In this document: in pieces, positions 18,748 to 27,590 of the stretch
How the letters are laid out: every line of letters begins with the position of its first letter
How positions within the stretch are numbered: position 1 is the stretch's first letter
Assembly (NCBI GenBank): GCA_046328525.1
Contig: JAXLWK010000003.1
Span: 496,001 to 560,000, forward strand
Length of the DNA stretch: 64,000 nt
Direction of reading: 5' to 3'
From: JBDHWG01 sp046328525
GTDB taxonomy: Bacteria; Chloroflexota; Anaerolineae; Epilineales; JAHCIE01
Translations under genes and position numbers: made by a program
The notes under the pieces: generated by a model
The model's input: the letters and a program-made list of their open reading frames with translations, nothing else
Told to the model about the DNA's origin: nothing
Databases searched by the model: none

Positions 18748-18796
18748 ATGGGGAGCCGCCGCGACTTGCCTATCAGCCCACCGCATGAGGTGCATT

Positions 18797-19153
18797 ATGG
18801 AAATCATGACGCGCGTGAAACTGGTTCTGGCCGACTCGCCGAAGACGGGTGTACCCGGCGCGAAGGTCTCGCTGTATGACAAGGACGTGACGAACCCTGA
18901 CGACTACCTGGGGACGGGAATGACCGACGACAAGGGCGAGGTGCTCTTCACCTACGACTCATCTACTTTCGTAGACAACGAGGACGGTCCGGAGTGGAGC
19001 ATCGCGTCTTTGGCCGACCTGTACGTGATTGTGTACGACGCCTCAGGCGCAGAAGTGCTCAACACGCGCGAGCAGACGGTTGACGACACAATGCCCGCGC
19101 GGCTGGTCGTCCCCATCGAGCGCTCTTTGGCCGAGAAGCACGGACTTCTCTGA
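18797..19153 (+). CDS. Small beta-sandwich (transthyretin/carboxypeptidase-regulatory-like) protein
   Basis: 118 aa, cytoplasmic by lack of a signal. The pattern VKLVLADSPKTGVPGAKVSLYDKD..., then GTGMTDDKGEVLFTYD and DLYVIVYDASGAEVL, is that of a single Ig-like/transthyretin domain as in CarboxypepD_reg repeats, with Asp-rich loops that could bind calcium. The ATG at 18797 has GAGGTG at 7 nt. A much longer reading frame runs in from upstream but is antisense to the transporter gene. The LLM oxidoreductase starts 42 bp downstream and is probably cotranscribed. Function unknown. Confidence 0.7.
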   Translation: MEIMTRVKLVLADSPKTGVPGAKVSLYDKDVTNPDDYLGTGMTDDKGEVLFTYDSSTFVDNEDGPEWSIASLADLYVIVYDASGAEVLNTREQTVDDTMPARLVVPIERSLAEKHGLL

Positions 19154-19195
19154 CACTCCACCATCAACCCTACCATGACGCAGCGGGAGCGACTT

Positions 19196-20077
19196 ATGGA
19201 ATTCGGCGTCTGCCTGCCAAGCGCGGGCTACAAAGCGACTGTGGAGAACATCTTGCAGGTGGCCGGCTGGGCGGAGGCGCTGGGCTTCCACTCGCTCTGG
19301 GTGACGGATCACGTCGTGCTGCCAGAGCGCGTCGAATCGTGGTATCCCTATCGCGCCAACGGGCGGTGGGACTACGCGCCGGACACGAAGTGGCTGGACC
19401 CGTTCCTGACGTTGGGGTGGGCGGGCGCCGCCGCGCCAAGCCTCAAGCTCGGCACGACTGTCCTGGTCGCCCCACTGCGCAACCCTATCCTGCTGGCGAA
19501 GCAGGTCGCCACCCTCGATTTCCTGACCGGCGGCCGCGCGATTCTGGGCGTGGGCGCTGGCTGGATGGAAGAGGAGTTCAACCTGATTGGCGCGAGCTAT
19601 GCCGACCGCGGCCGCCGCGTGGTCGAGATGGTAGAGTTGATGCGGGCGTTCTGGTCCGGCCAGTCGGTGAGCTTCCACGGCAAGTACTGGCAGGTGGAAG
19701 ACTGCATGATGTACCCGCGCCCTGTGAACGGCACAGTCCCGGTCTACTGGGGCGGCCACAGCGACGCGGCGATTCGGCGCGCGGCGCGGGTCGGCGAGGG
19801 CTGGCACCCGACCCAGATCCCGTGGGACGACCTGCGCCAGGGCATCGGCAAGCTGCACGCCTACTGTGAGCAGTATGGCCGCGACTCGCAGGACGTGCCC
19901 ATCATTGTCCGGCCATATGACAAATACCGCGTCAGCCCGGAGATGATCGAGGAGAACGCGGCGCTCGGCGTGAGGCACTGGATCATAGACCCCATCATCA
20001 AGGACCCGGACCTGAACGCCCTGCGCGACGAGATGCAGCGCGTCGCGGAGATTGTCGGCCTGACGCCGCGCGGGTGA
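19196..20077 (+). CDS. LLM-class flavin/F420-dependent oxidoreductase
   Basis: A 293-aa (beta/alpha)8-barrel of the luciferase-like monooxygenase superfamily. Typical segments are MEFGVCLPSAGYKATVENIL, ALGFHSLWVTDHVVLP, APSLKLGTTVLVAPLRNPILLAKQVATLD and GRAILGVGAGWMEEEF, which place it with the F420-dependent subgroup; the cofactor is inferred. The ATG at 19196 has GGGAG at 6 nt. An ATG at 19175, seven codons earlier, is less well supported. The substrate is unknown. It follows the small beta-sandwich gene. Confidence 0.88.
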   Translation: MEFGVCLPSAGYKATVENILQVAGWAEALGFHSLWVTDHVVLPERVESWYPYRANGRWDYAPDTKWLDPFLTLGWAGAAAPSLKLGTTVLVAPLRNPILLAKQVATLDFLTGGRAILGVGAGWMEEEFNLIGASYADRGRRVVEMVELMRAFWSGQSVSFHGKYWQVEDCMMYPRPVNGTVPVYWGGHSDAAIRRAARVGEGWHPTQIPWDDLRQGIGKLHAYCEQYGRDSQDVPIIVRPYDKYRVSPEMIEENAALGVRHWIIDPIIKDPDLNALRDEMQRVAEIVGLTPRG

Positions 20078-20143
20078 TGCGGCGAGAAATGTCATGCGGA
20101 GCCTAGCCGCTGCCGCTGTTTGTGACAGGGATGCGGCGCTTGT

Positions 20144-21037
20144 TCAGCGGGAGGCGCGCGGGTCCAGGGCGTCGCGCAGACCATCGCCGAAGAATGTGAT
20201 GCCGATCATTAGCACTGAGAGGAAGATGGTTGGGAGGAGCGCCATGTGCCAGTAGGCCTGGATGTACTGCCAGGAGACGCCGACCATCTTGCCCAGGCTG
20301 GGCATGCCCTCGCTCAGGCCGTAGCCCAGGAAGCTGAGCGTCGACTCGGCGAGGATGATGGCAGGCAGGCTGAGGCTAATGGCGATGATGATAGGGTTGA
20401 GGATGTTGGGCAGAACGTGTTTCCAGGCGATGCCGAAGGTGGTGACGCCGACCGCTTTGGCGGCCTCGATGTACTCTTTCTCTCGCGTCTGGAGCACCTG
20501 GCCACGCACTAGACGCGCCAGCTCGACCCACGCCAGAAAGCCGATCGCCAGGATCAGGATCGGAACGGAGTTCCCCAGGACGAGGATGAACAGGATGCTG
20601 AACAGGAGCACGGGGATCGCTGTGAAAATCTCGATGGCGCGGTTGACGGTGAAGTCTACGCGGCCGCCGAACCAGCCGGCCGAGAACCCCAGGATCACCG
20701 CGATGAAGACGACGAGGAACTGGACGGCGAGAGCGATGATGAGGCTCGTGCGCGTACCGTGGGCCAGCAGGCCGACCATGTCGCGCCCGGCGATGTCTGT
20801 GCCGAGGATGTGGCCGGGGGCCTCCAAGGGCATCTTGCTGGCTTGCAGCGCGTTCGTCCCCGGGAATGGGATGAACAGCGTCAGGCCGAAGGCGAACAGG
20901 AGCATGAGGACGACGATGACGGCGCCGGCGACGCCGGCCTTATTCTGCCAGAAGCGCATCAGGGCGCGGGAGCGGTGGGAGCGGACTTTTGGCCGCTCGG
21001 TGACGGTGAGGGCGGTCTGCGGCTTGCTGGCAACCAT
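20144..21037 (-). CDS. Peptide/nickel-type ABC transporter permease (OppC/DppC family)
   Basis: A 297-aa inner-membrane permease. The N-terminal segment precedes the first helix (AGAVIVVLMLLFAFGLTLFI). The DppC signature LGTDIAGRDMVGLLAHGTRTSLIIA and the EAA loop EYIEAAKAVGVTTFGIAWKHVLPNILNPI are present. It starts 3 bp after the upstream permease gene, so the two are translationally coupled. The pairing is with the OppB-type permease (21041-21976) and the lipoprotein (22180-24060). No ATP-binding subunits are encoded next to it. Confidence 0.93.
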   Translation of the reverse strand: MVASKPQTALTVTERPKVRSHRSRALMRFWQNKAGVAGAVIVVLMLLFAFGLTLFIPFPGTNALQASKMPLEAPGHILGTDIAGRDMVGLLAHGTRTSLIIALAVQFLVVFIAVILGFSAGWFGGRVDFTVNRAIEIFTAIPVLLFSILFILVLGNSVPILILAIGFLAWVELARLVRGQVLQTREKEYIEAAKAVGVTTFGIAWKHVLPNILNPIIIAISLSLPAIILAESTLSFLGYGLSEGMPSLGKMVGVSWQYIQAYWHMALLPTIFLSVLMIGITFFGDGLRDALDPRASR

Positions 21038-21040
21038 GAG

Positions 21041-21976
21041 TTAGCCCTTGTGTACGCGAATGCGCGGGTCCACGAGTGTGTAGATCAGGTCCGCGATGAG
21101 GAAGAAGACGCCCCACAGCACGGCGACGATGAGGACAGTCGCCATGACCATCGGGTAGTCGCGCGTGCCGACGGCGTCAATGAAGTACTTGCCGATGCCG
21201 TTGATGCGGAAGGCGCGCTCGAGGATGGCCGAGCCGGTGAGGGCGTTGGGGATGAGCGCGGCCAGGATGGTGACCAACGGGATGAGGGCGTTGCGGAACG
21301 TGTGCTGCATCAGGACGGTGTTGCCCGATAGCCCTTTGGCGCGCGCCGTGCGGACGTGGTCCTGGGTCAGCGTCTCCAGCACGCCGTTGCGGGTGTAGCG
21401 CATGATGATGCCGAAGGGCAGCAGGCCGAAGATGATCACCGGCATGACCAGGGTGCGGGGGTCGTCCCTGGGTAGCCAGCCGCCGGTGGGCAGCCAGCGC
21501 AGCAGAACGGAGAAGATGAAGACGCCGAAGACGGCCAGGGCGAAGTTGGGCACGGTCGTGCCGACGACGGACGTGAAGCGGAACACGTAGTCTACGACGC
21601 TGTTGCGTCTGGTGGCCGCGACAAGGCCGAAGTAGATGCCGAGGGGTATGCTCCACGCGAGGGCGAGAACGCCCAGGAGCAGGCTCGTCCCCCACTGCTC
21701 GCGGAAGATTTCGATGATGGGCTTGCCCTCGGCCTGGTAGGACGTGCCGAAATCGCCGTGGGCCGCGTTCCAGATATAGCTCGCCCAGACGACGTAGAAT
21801 GGCTTGTCCAGGTTGTACTTGGCGCGGATGTTCGCCAGGGCTGTTGCCGACAGCGGCTGCTTGCTCTCGTCGAAGGGGCCGCCGGGCAGCCGGTAGAGCA
21901 TGGCGAAGGTGATGAAGGACACGACGAGGGTCACACCGATGAGACCCAGAACGCGCATGAGGACGTAGCCGAGCAT
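21041..21976 (-). CDS. Peptide/nickel-type ABC transporter permease (OppB/DppB family)
   Basis: A 311-aa permease beginning MLGYVLMRVLGLIGV, typical for DppB, with a LPGGPFDE segment after the first helix, PLGIYFGLVAA, and the EAA loop ARAKGLSGNTVLMQHTFRNALIPLV. The ATG at 21976 follows AGGAGG at 7 nt, so the longer in-frame extension into the repeat region is not used. It lies second in the order binding protein - OppB - OppC, after a 203-bp repeat-filled gap. Confidence 0.93.
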   Translation of the reverse strand: MLGYVLMRVLGLIGVTLVVSFITFAMLYRLPGGPFDESKQPLSATALANIRAKYNLDKPFYVVWASYIWNAAHGDFGTSYQAEGKPIIEIFREQWGTSLLLGVLALAWSIPLGIYFGLVAATRRNSVVDYVFRFTSVVGTTVPNFALAVFGVFIFSVLLRWLPTGGWLPRDDPRTLVMPVIIFGLLPFGIIMRYTRNGVLETLTQDHVRTARAKGLSGNTVLMQHTFRNALIPLVTILAALIPNALTGSAILERAFRINGIGKYFIDAVGTRDYPMVMATVLIVAVLWGVFFLIADLIYTLVDPRIRVHKG

Positions 21977-22013
21977 AGGGTGGCCTCCTGACTGCGTGAG
22001 TCTGTTCGCTTTG

Positions 22014-22143
22014 CCCCTCTCCCACGGGGATTCAAGGGCGGACAGGTCTGACCCCTCTCCCTTTGCGATAGGCTGGGTGAGGGTCTTAATGCTCACACGA
22101 GGTTTCAAGACCCTCACCCCATCCCTCTCCCACGGGGAGAGGG
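22014..22143. repeat. Composite interspersed repeat inside the ABC operon
   Basis: Contains a 13-bp perfect inverted repeat GGGTGAGGGTCTT (22075-22087) / AAGACCCTCACCC (22107-22119), a 9-bp hairpin CCCTCTCCC-ACG-GGGAGAGGG (22123-22143), and a partial copy of the same CCCCTCTCCCACGGGG module at 22017-22028. It lies between the binding-protein and OppB genes. As RNA it would be strongly structured and could lower downstream expression relative to the binding protein. Confidence 0.65.
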
Positions 22144-22179
22144 GGCCAGACCAGGGATGTCCGATGAGCTAGAGCGCGC

Positions 22180-24060
22180 TCACTTCGGCGGGTTGGGCCG
22201 CGACTGCGCCACGTCCTTGGTGACGTAGGTGTCAATCGAGGACGGCGCGAACGTACCCCAGCCCGGGAAGCCGATGCCGCGCGCGGTGTTTACCTTGCCA
22301 GGCTTGAACGTCGCGCCGTTGATCCACGGCCGCCACGTCCACACGTCGAACTGCTGGAGGGCGAACACGGCCGGCGCTTCCTGGACGAGCAGCTTCTCGG
22401 CGTCCTTGTAGAGCTGGTCGCGCTTCGCCTTGTCCTGCTCCGGACCGGCCTGGTCGAGCAGGGTCTGGTACTGCTGGTTGTTCCAGTTGTGGCGGCCGCC
22501 GGGCTTGAACACGCTCAGCATGTTCGACTGGTCGAGGTAGTCCATGCCGTAGGACACGAAGCCGAACTGGATGTTGGTCGGCTTGGCGTTCAGGTCACTC
22601 ATGAACACCTTCGGCTCGACGCGCTTGACCTCGACGTCCACGCCGAGCTGCTTCTTGATCTCGTCGGCGTAGACCTGGGCCATCGCCACCAGCGCCTCTT
22701 CGATGGGGTTGCCGACGCGCACCTGGAGTGTGAGCTTGTCGTTGATCTTGACGCCCGACTCGGCGTAGAGCTTCTTCGCCAGCTCGGGGTCGTACTTCTG
22801 GAAGTCCTTGAGGGCGTCCATGTTGGAGCCCGGGAAGCCGGGCGCCAGGAACGAGGACGCGGGCTGCGCGGCGGGCGGCGGCAGGATGGTCTTCATGATG
22901 GTTTCGCGGTCGAAGAGGTGGCCGAACGCCTGGCGCACCTTGATGTTATCGAAGGGCGGCTTGGAGTTGTCGAAGAAGAAGTAGTGGACGCGGAAGTCGC
23001 CTACGTCGGGGGAGGCGTCCTTCGACAGGCTGGGATCGCTGGTGATGACCTTGACGTCGGCGGCGCTGCCAGCGCGGGCGCGGTCCACTTCGCCTGCCTG
23101 GTAGGCTTGCAGCTCGTTCTTGGGCTTGATGAAGATCACCTTGTTCAGGTAGGGCTTCAGGTCGTCGGGCGCTTTCGGGTTGGCCTCGACGACGACGCGG
23201 TCGTTGCTCCACTCCTTGAGGATCCACGGGCCGGCGGACACCGAGGTGGCCGGGTCGGAGTTGTACGTGGGGCCTTTGGCGGCGAGCTGCTTTGCCTGGA
23301 GCGGCGGCGTGTAGAGCATGAGCATCGGGAAGTAGGGGATAACCTTGGTCGTCTCGAACACCAGCTCCTTGGGGTTCGCGCCAACTTTGACGCCGATCTC
23401 CTCCGGCTTGGCCTTGCCCGCCTCGGCCTCGGCGAAGTTCTTGATGTTGGCTTCCTCGAAGAACCAGCCGAAGTCATAGCCGGTCTTGGGGTCGGCGATG
23501 TGGCGGAAGCTGGCGACCCAGTCCTCGGCCGTCACCGGCGTCCCGTCCGACCAGTTCAGGTCCTCGCGGATTTGGAAGGTCCAGGTCTTGCCGTCGGGCG
23601 ACGCCTTCCACGACTTCGCGGCGCCAGGGATGACCTCGAAGTCCTTGTTGAGGCGGATGAGCGGCATCGAGAACAGGTCGTTGCCGAGGCCGCGGTTGTA
23701 GACGCTCGCCATGATGTCCATGAAGCGCGCGCCTTCCGACTGCGCCTGGGCGTCGTTGGTCAGCACGAGGACCTGCTGCTCGGTTGGGGCGGCGTCGTCG
23801 GGGAGCTTCTTGCCGACGTTGTTGACGTTACCGCCGGCGGCAGGGGCGGCGGCCTTGGCGGCCTCGGTGGGTTTCGCGGCGGCGGCGGACTGACCCGCGG
23901 TGGGCTGCGCGGGCGCCGACTGAGCCGGAGCGTTGGCGGCGGGCGGGTTCGCTGCCGGGGCCTGGGGGGCGGGTGGCTGCTGTTGGGCGGTGCAGCCGGC
24001 GATCACCGCGAGCGCGAGGATCGCCACGAGGGCAGCAAGGATGCGAGCGTGGCTCTTCAA
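22180..24060 (-). CDS. ABC transporter substrate-binding lipoprotein, peptide/nickel family (SBP_bac_5)
   Basis: 626 aa, secreted and lipid-anchored: signal KSHARILAALVAILALAV with lipobox VIAGC (Cys23), then a linker of about 75 residues of Pro/Ala/Gln. The mature domain shows SBP_bac_5 features: NDVLQRGLG-like start, PGAAKSWKASPDGKTWTFQIREDLNWSDGTPVTAEDWVASF, VRQAFGHLFDRETIM, and a C-terminal DQLYKDAEKLLVQEAPAVFAL. The TTG at 24060 is chosen because AGGAGG lies 5 nt upstream and it yields the signal peptide directly. It is the first gene of the importer and has a consensus promoter. The ligand is unknown, probably a short peptide or similar. Confidence 0.92.
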   Translation of the reverse strand: MKSHARILAALVAILALAVIAGCTAQQQPPAPQAPAANPPAANAPAQSAPAQPTAGQSAAAAKPTEAAKAAAPAAGGNVNNVGKKLPDDAAPTEQQVLVLTNDAQAQSEGARFMDIMASVYNRGLGNDLFSMPLIRLNKDFEVIPGAAKSWKASPDGKTWTFQIREDLNWSDGTPVTAEDWVASFRHIADPKTGYDFGWFFEEANIKNFAEAEAGKAKPEEIGVKVGANPKELVFETTKVIPYFPMLMLYTPPLQAKQLAAKGPTYNSDPATSVSAGPWILKEWSNDRVVVEANPKAPDDLKPYLNKVIFIKPKNELQAYQAGEVDRARAGSAADVKVITSDPSLSKDASPDVGDFRVHYFFFDNSKPPFDNIKVRQAFGHLFDRETIMKTILPPPAAQPASSFLAPGFPGSNMDALKDFQKYDPELAKKLYAESGVKINDKLTLQVRVGNPIEEALVAMAQVYADEIKKQLGVDVEVKRVEPKVFMSDLNAKPTNIQFGFVSYGMDYLDQSNMLSVFKPGGRHNWNNQQYQTLLDQAGPEQDKAKRDQLYKDAEKLLVQEAPAVFALQQFDVWTWRPWINGATFKPGKVNTARGIGFPGWGTFAPSSIDTYVTKDVAQSRPNPPK

Positions 24061-24134
24061 GGTGTCCTCCTGGGTGACATCCGATGGTGGGTCGAGCGGC
24101 GGGCGTCGTGCGCGCTGCCCGTAATAAGCGCGGG

Positions 24135-24163
24135 ATTGTAGCGCAACATGGCTCAATTGTCAA
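24135..24163 (-). promoter_or_regulatory. Consensus promoter of the peptide-type ABC importer
   Basis: On the minus strand TTGACA (24163-24158), a 17-bp spacer and TACAAT (24140-24135), 75 bp before the TTG at 24060. One mismatch in total from the sigma-70 consensus. Confidence 0.75.
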
Positions 24164-24186
24164 CCGCGCCGTATTCTATCACCTAA

Positions 24187-24234
24187 AATGTTACCGAGGA
24201 ATTATTGAGTGAACCATCCCCCTCCGGTAACATT
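24187..24234. terminator. Inverted repeat downstream of the HemW-like gene
   Basis: AATGTTACCG (24187-24196) and CGGTAACATT (24225-24234) form a perfect 10-bp inverted repeat with a 28-nt loop, 20 bp after the HemW-like stop on the minus strand and upstream of the importer promoter. It could be the transcript end of the heme gene or an operator for the importer. Confidence 0.4.
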
Positions 24235-24254
24235 ATCATTTGATTTTGCACGGT

Positions 24255-25409
24255 TCATCCCAGGAAGCGCACGAACACTTCGTTGGCGACCAGGAGCGCC
24301 GCCGGCGTCAGCTGCAGCCGTCCGTCCGCGCAGACCACCAGCCCCCAGTCGGTCAGCTCGGCCAGCGGCTCGGCGTACACGTCTTCCAGGCGGCAGCCGA
24401 AGCGCCTGGCGAATGCGGCGAGGTCCACGCCCTGGCGCATGCGCAGACCCAGAACCATGGTCTCGCTCATCTCGACGTGGCGGTCAATCGGCTCGAAGTG
24501 GGCGACCGGCAGGCGGTTGGCGCGGACGCTCGCAACGTAGCGCGTTGGCGACGCGATGTTCTCGCTGCGGCGGCCGTCGAGCCAGCCGTGCGCCCCCGCC
24601 CCCAATCCGAGCCACGGTTCGTTGCGCCAGTAGACCTGGTTGTGGCGGCAGGCGTGGCCGGGCCTGGCCCAGTTGGACAGCTCATACTGCTCGTAGCCGT
24701 GGCGGGCGAGCTGCGCCTGGGCCGACCGATACATCTCGGCGGCCAGGTCCGCCTCCGGCGCGCGCAGCGCACCGCGCTGGATCAGCGCCCGCAGCCGCGT
24801 CGCCTCCTCGATGGACAGCGCGTACAGCGACAGGTGGTCGGGGTTCACCGCGATCGCCTGGTCGAGCGTTGCGTTCCACTCGCCGAGCGTCTGCGTCGGC
24901 AGCCCATAGATGAAGTCCAGGGCAACCGACAGGCCAAGCGCCTGCGCGCTCGCCACGGTCTGGCGCACCGTCTCCAACGTGTGATGGCGGTCGAGCAGCG
25001 CCGCCAGCCGCGGCTCGAAGCTCTGTACGCCGAAGCTCACGCGGTTGACGCCGATGAGGCGCAGCCCGGCCAGGTCGTCGGCGGGCAGCCCCGGATAGCC
25101 CTCGACGGTGATCTCCGCGTCCTCCGCGACGTCAAAATAGTGACAGATGCTTGCCAGGATCGCGCCCAACTGGGCCACGCTCAGCTCCGTCGGCGTCCCG
25201 CCGCCGAAGAAGACCGTCGTCGCCGCCGCGCGGCCGACCTGCTCCGCCCACATCCCTACCTCAGCGCACACGGCCTCCGTGTAGTCGGCGCGCAGCGACG
25301 GCAGCCCGGCATAGTCTCCCATGCCATACGCGTGGAGGTTGCAGAAGTTGCAGCGCAGGTGGCAGAAGGGGACGTGGACGTACACGGCCAGGGAGGGCGG
25401 CGCGGCCAT
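24255..25409 (-). CDS. hemW: Radical SAM protein, HemW-like (coproporphyrinogen III oxidase-like)
   Basis: 384 aa. The radical SAM CxxxCxxC is at Cys16, Cys20 and Cys23 (PFCHLRCNFC), followed by FGGGTPTEL, GVNRVSFGVQSFEP, ALDFIYGLPTQTLGEW and a C-terminal HemN_C-like domain (GVDLAAFARRFG, LTPAALLVANEVFVRFL). HemW proteins bind heme and insert it into respiratory enzymes rather than oxidise coproporphyrinogen; I follow that by length and motif. The segment after the third Cys is NLHAYG where most HemW have DF, a small departure. The ATG at 25409 follows GAGG and lies 1 bp after the upstream gene. Confidence 0.82.
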   Translation of the reverse strand: MAAPPSLAVYVHVPFCHLRCNFCNLHAYGMGDYAGLPSLRADYTEAVCAEVGMWAEQVGRAAATTVFFGGGTPTELSVAQLGAILASICHYFDVAEDAEITVEGYPGLPADDLAGLRLIGVNRVSFGVQSFEPRLAALLDRHHTLETVRQTVASAQALGLSVALDFIYGLPTQTLGEWNATLDQAIAVNPDHLSLYALSIEEATRLRALIQRGALRAPEADLAAEMYRSAQAQLARHGYEQYELSNWARPGHACRHNQVYWRNEPWLGLGAGAHGWLDGRRSENIASPTRYVASVRANRLPVAHFEPIDRHVEMSETMVLGLRMRQGVDLAAFARRFGCRLEDVYAEPLAELTDWGLVVCADGRLQLTPAALLVANEVFVRFLG

Positions 25410-25410
25410 G

Positions 25411-27450
25411 CTACCTCTGCACCTGCACGCGGCCAATCTCCAGCGATGCGTCGGCGCTGCCCTCGACCGGCAGCCGCTGGCCGTCGCGCCAGTCGTACCA
25501 GCCGACGCGCAGCGTGGCCTCGCCCGCTGGCGTGTCTTTGGCGACGGGTAAGCTTACCGTCTCCAGGATGCGCTCGCCGGGCTTCCAGTGCGAGCTGAGA
25601 TAGCTGCCCTTGAGAGACGCCCCGTCGTACTGCCCGATGGTGCGCCCGTCGGCGGCGACGAGGTGCACGAAGAAGTTGATGTCCAGCTCCGTCGGCGCGA
25701 CTGCTTCCCACTCCAGCGTCAGCGGCAGGGATTTGCCCGCTGTAACGCTTTTCTTCGAGTCGTGGGCGGCCAGGCGGATGTTCTCGCCGAACATGCCGTT
25801 CGCGGCGTAGGCGAACGTCCCTTGCGGCCCAGGCCACTTCGCCCGCGGCAGGCGATAGGAGATCAGGCTCAGGTCGCCGCGGCTGTTAACGATGTCGGCG
25901 CGCTCGAACTGCGGCCAGCGCTGCCCAAACGCCGCCGCGTCGTCCGCCTCAACAATGTCGAAGAGATACGTAACGTCACCGGACGACGGCAGCACCAGGC
26001 CTGTGCGCGGGTCGAACACGCCGGGCGGATTGTCGTTGTTGAGGAAGCGGATTACCGGCTGGACCCACAGCGACGGCGAGACGTACACCGGCCCGGCGCG
26101 GAGCATCTCAGCGATGAACTGGCCGTTCTCCGCCGTCGCCACGCGCGTGCCGCGATACACCTGGGGCGCGGCGGCATAGCGCACGAACAGATCGCGGTAC
26201 GATAGGCCCGCGCTCAGGAGCAGCACCCCGGCTACGATGCCGGCCATGACCAGCGGCGGCTTGAGTCGCTCCGTCACCGGCCGGTCTCGCAGCCACGCCG
26301 CCGCGCCGCCGACGAGCCAGATCAGGCCCCAGGCGGGCAGCAGGAAGACGACCGGCCACGTCGCCGTCATGCGGATGTACGTCGGCGCGCCGAGGCTGAG
26401 CCAGCTCGGTAGCAGGGTCACGATCAGGGTCAGGAGGAGCAGGACGGCGGCCGGCCGCATCGCCGGCGGCTTCGGCCGCGCCACGTTCCACAGCAGCAGG
26501 CCCAGGCCGACCAGGAACGCAGCGCCGACGAGCGGATCGAACACCGGGCGGCCGGACAGATTCTCGTACCACCAGGACGGCCCGCGCCAGTTGAATGCCA
26601 GGAGCAGATCGGCGCCGTTCTGAGCGAGCGTGCCAACGAGGTCGCCGCCGTTGACCTCCGGGTTGAGCACGGACACCTGGTTGGCGCGGAACATCAGCAT
26701 CTCAGGCTGCTGCTGGAAATAGAGGGCGAGGGGGAGCAGAAGCGCGGCGGCGACGCCCAGGGCGATCCCGCATTGCGCCAGGGGCCGCCAGCGCCGAGCC
26801 GACCACGCGCCCCACACCGCCGAGCCGACCAGCGCCAGCGGGAGCAGCCGGGCGAGGAGGTAGGTATAGTTGGCGAGGGCGAGAAAGACGCCGGCGGCCA
26901 CAGCCCACGCCCAGGGCGTGACAGCGCGTGATGTGCCTTGCCCCATGCTGTCCGCCGCGTCGTCGCTCGTCTGGATCGCTCGCCACCACGCCCACAGCAT
27001 GAGCGCGATCCACAGCGGCAGCAGCCCGGCGCGCAGCCCCTTGTGCGCCTGGTGCACCGGCCAGAACGTCACGGCGAGCAGCGCGGCGCTCACAAGGCCG
27101 ATGATGCGCGCGCGCGGCAGCGGCAGGCTTTGGACGAGGAGGTACTGCGCCGGGATCACGAGCGTACCGGAGATCGCGCCGGCCAGGCGCACCGCCCAGA
27201 TGGACGGGCCGAACAGCCCGACCAGGCTGGCGATGAAGTAGATGAACAGCGGCTCGCGCCCGTTATTGCGCTCGAAGAAGATCGGCCGCGCGCCGTTGAG
27301 GACGTCGAGCGCGTCCAGGGCGTTGTAGCCCTCGTCGGGGTGGAAGCCGTAGGGCAGCGCGTCGAGCTGATACAGCCGCAGCGCCAGCCCAATGGCGGTG
27401 ATTGCCAGCAGAAGCAGCAGAGTAGAGTGCCGCCTAACCCATACCATCAT
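25411..27450 (-). CDS. GT39-like integral membrane glycosyltransferase
   Basis: A 679-aa polytopic protein of the ArnT/PMT superfamily. The first helix (LLLLLAITAIGLALRLYQLD) is followed by the catalytic-type FHPDEGYNALDALDVLNG loop with an acidic pair, then RNNGREPLFIYFIASLVGLFG and about ten further helices. The C-terminal 200 residues form an extracytoplasmic beta-rich domain (LTLEWEAVAPTELDINFFVHLVAADG). It likely transfers a sugar from polyprenyl phosphate to a cell-surface acceptor. The start is set at 27450 (tandem ATGs before VWVRRHSTL) without a strong ribosome-binding site. It is coupled to the HemW-like gene. Confidence 0.8.
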   Translation of the reverse strand: MMVWVRRHSTLLLLLAITAIGLALRLYQLDALPYGFHPDEGYNALDALDVLNGARPIFFERNNGREPLFIYFIASLVGLFGPSIWAVRLAGAISGTLVIPAQYLLVQSLPLPRARIIGLVSAALLAVTFWPVHQAHKGLRAGLLPLWIALMLWAWWRAIQTSDDAADSMGQGTSRAVTPWAWAVAAGVFLALANYTYLLARLLPLALVGSAVWGAWSARRWRPLAQCGIALGVAAALLLPLALYFQQQPEMLMFRANQVSVLNPEVNGGDLVGTLAQNGADLLLAFNWRGPSWWYENLSGRPVFDPLVGAAFLVGLGLLLWNVARPKPPAMRPAAVLLLLTLIVTLLPSWLSLGAPTYIRMTATWPVVFLLPAWGLIWLVGGAAAWLRDRPVTERLKPPLVMAGIVAGVLLLSAGLSYRDLFVRYAAAPQVYRGTRVATAENGQFIAEMLRAGPVYVSPSLWVQPVIRFLNNDNPPGVFDPRTGLVLPSSGDVTYLFDIVEADDAAAFGQRWPQFERADIVNSRGDLSLISYRLPRAKWPGPQGTFAYAANGMFGENIRLAAHDSKKSVTAGKSLPLTLEWEAVAPTELDINFFVHLVAADGRTIGQYDGASLKGSYLSSHWKPGERILETVSLPVAKDTPAGEATLRVGWYDWRDGQRLPVEGSADASLEIGRVQVQR

Positions 27451-27519
27451 TTCACGTCGCACCCAACAGATTGCACATAATGTGAAGGAAGTGTAGCCAC
27501 TTTGCCTGATACGGGGAAA

Positions 27520-27548
27520 TTGCGTCGGCATGCAAAACGTGCTAGACT
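27520..27548 (+). promoter_or_regulatory. Promoter of coaBC
   Basis: TTGCGT (27520-27525), a 17-bp spacer and TAGACT (27543-27548) preceded by TGC, 42 bp before the ATG at 27591. Confidence 0.5.
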
Positions 27549-27590
27549 GCAAACGCATCGTCCGATCCCATTAGACCGCTTGAGAGACCC

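Noticed and set aside
18002..18796. Upstream extension of the small beta-sandwich gene
   Set aside because: The extension is antisense to the transporter gene; the promoter at 18718-18747 and a ribosome-binding site at 18787 support the short form.
22489..24141. 550-codon open frame on the + strand
   Set aside because: It is antisense to the substrate-binding lipoprotein gene; low-complexity Gly/Val/Leu/Arg composition is typical of an antisense frame in high-GC DNA.
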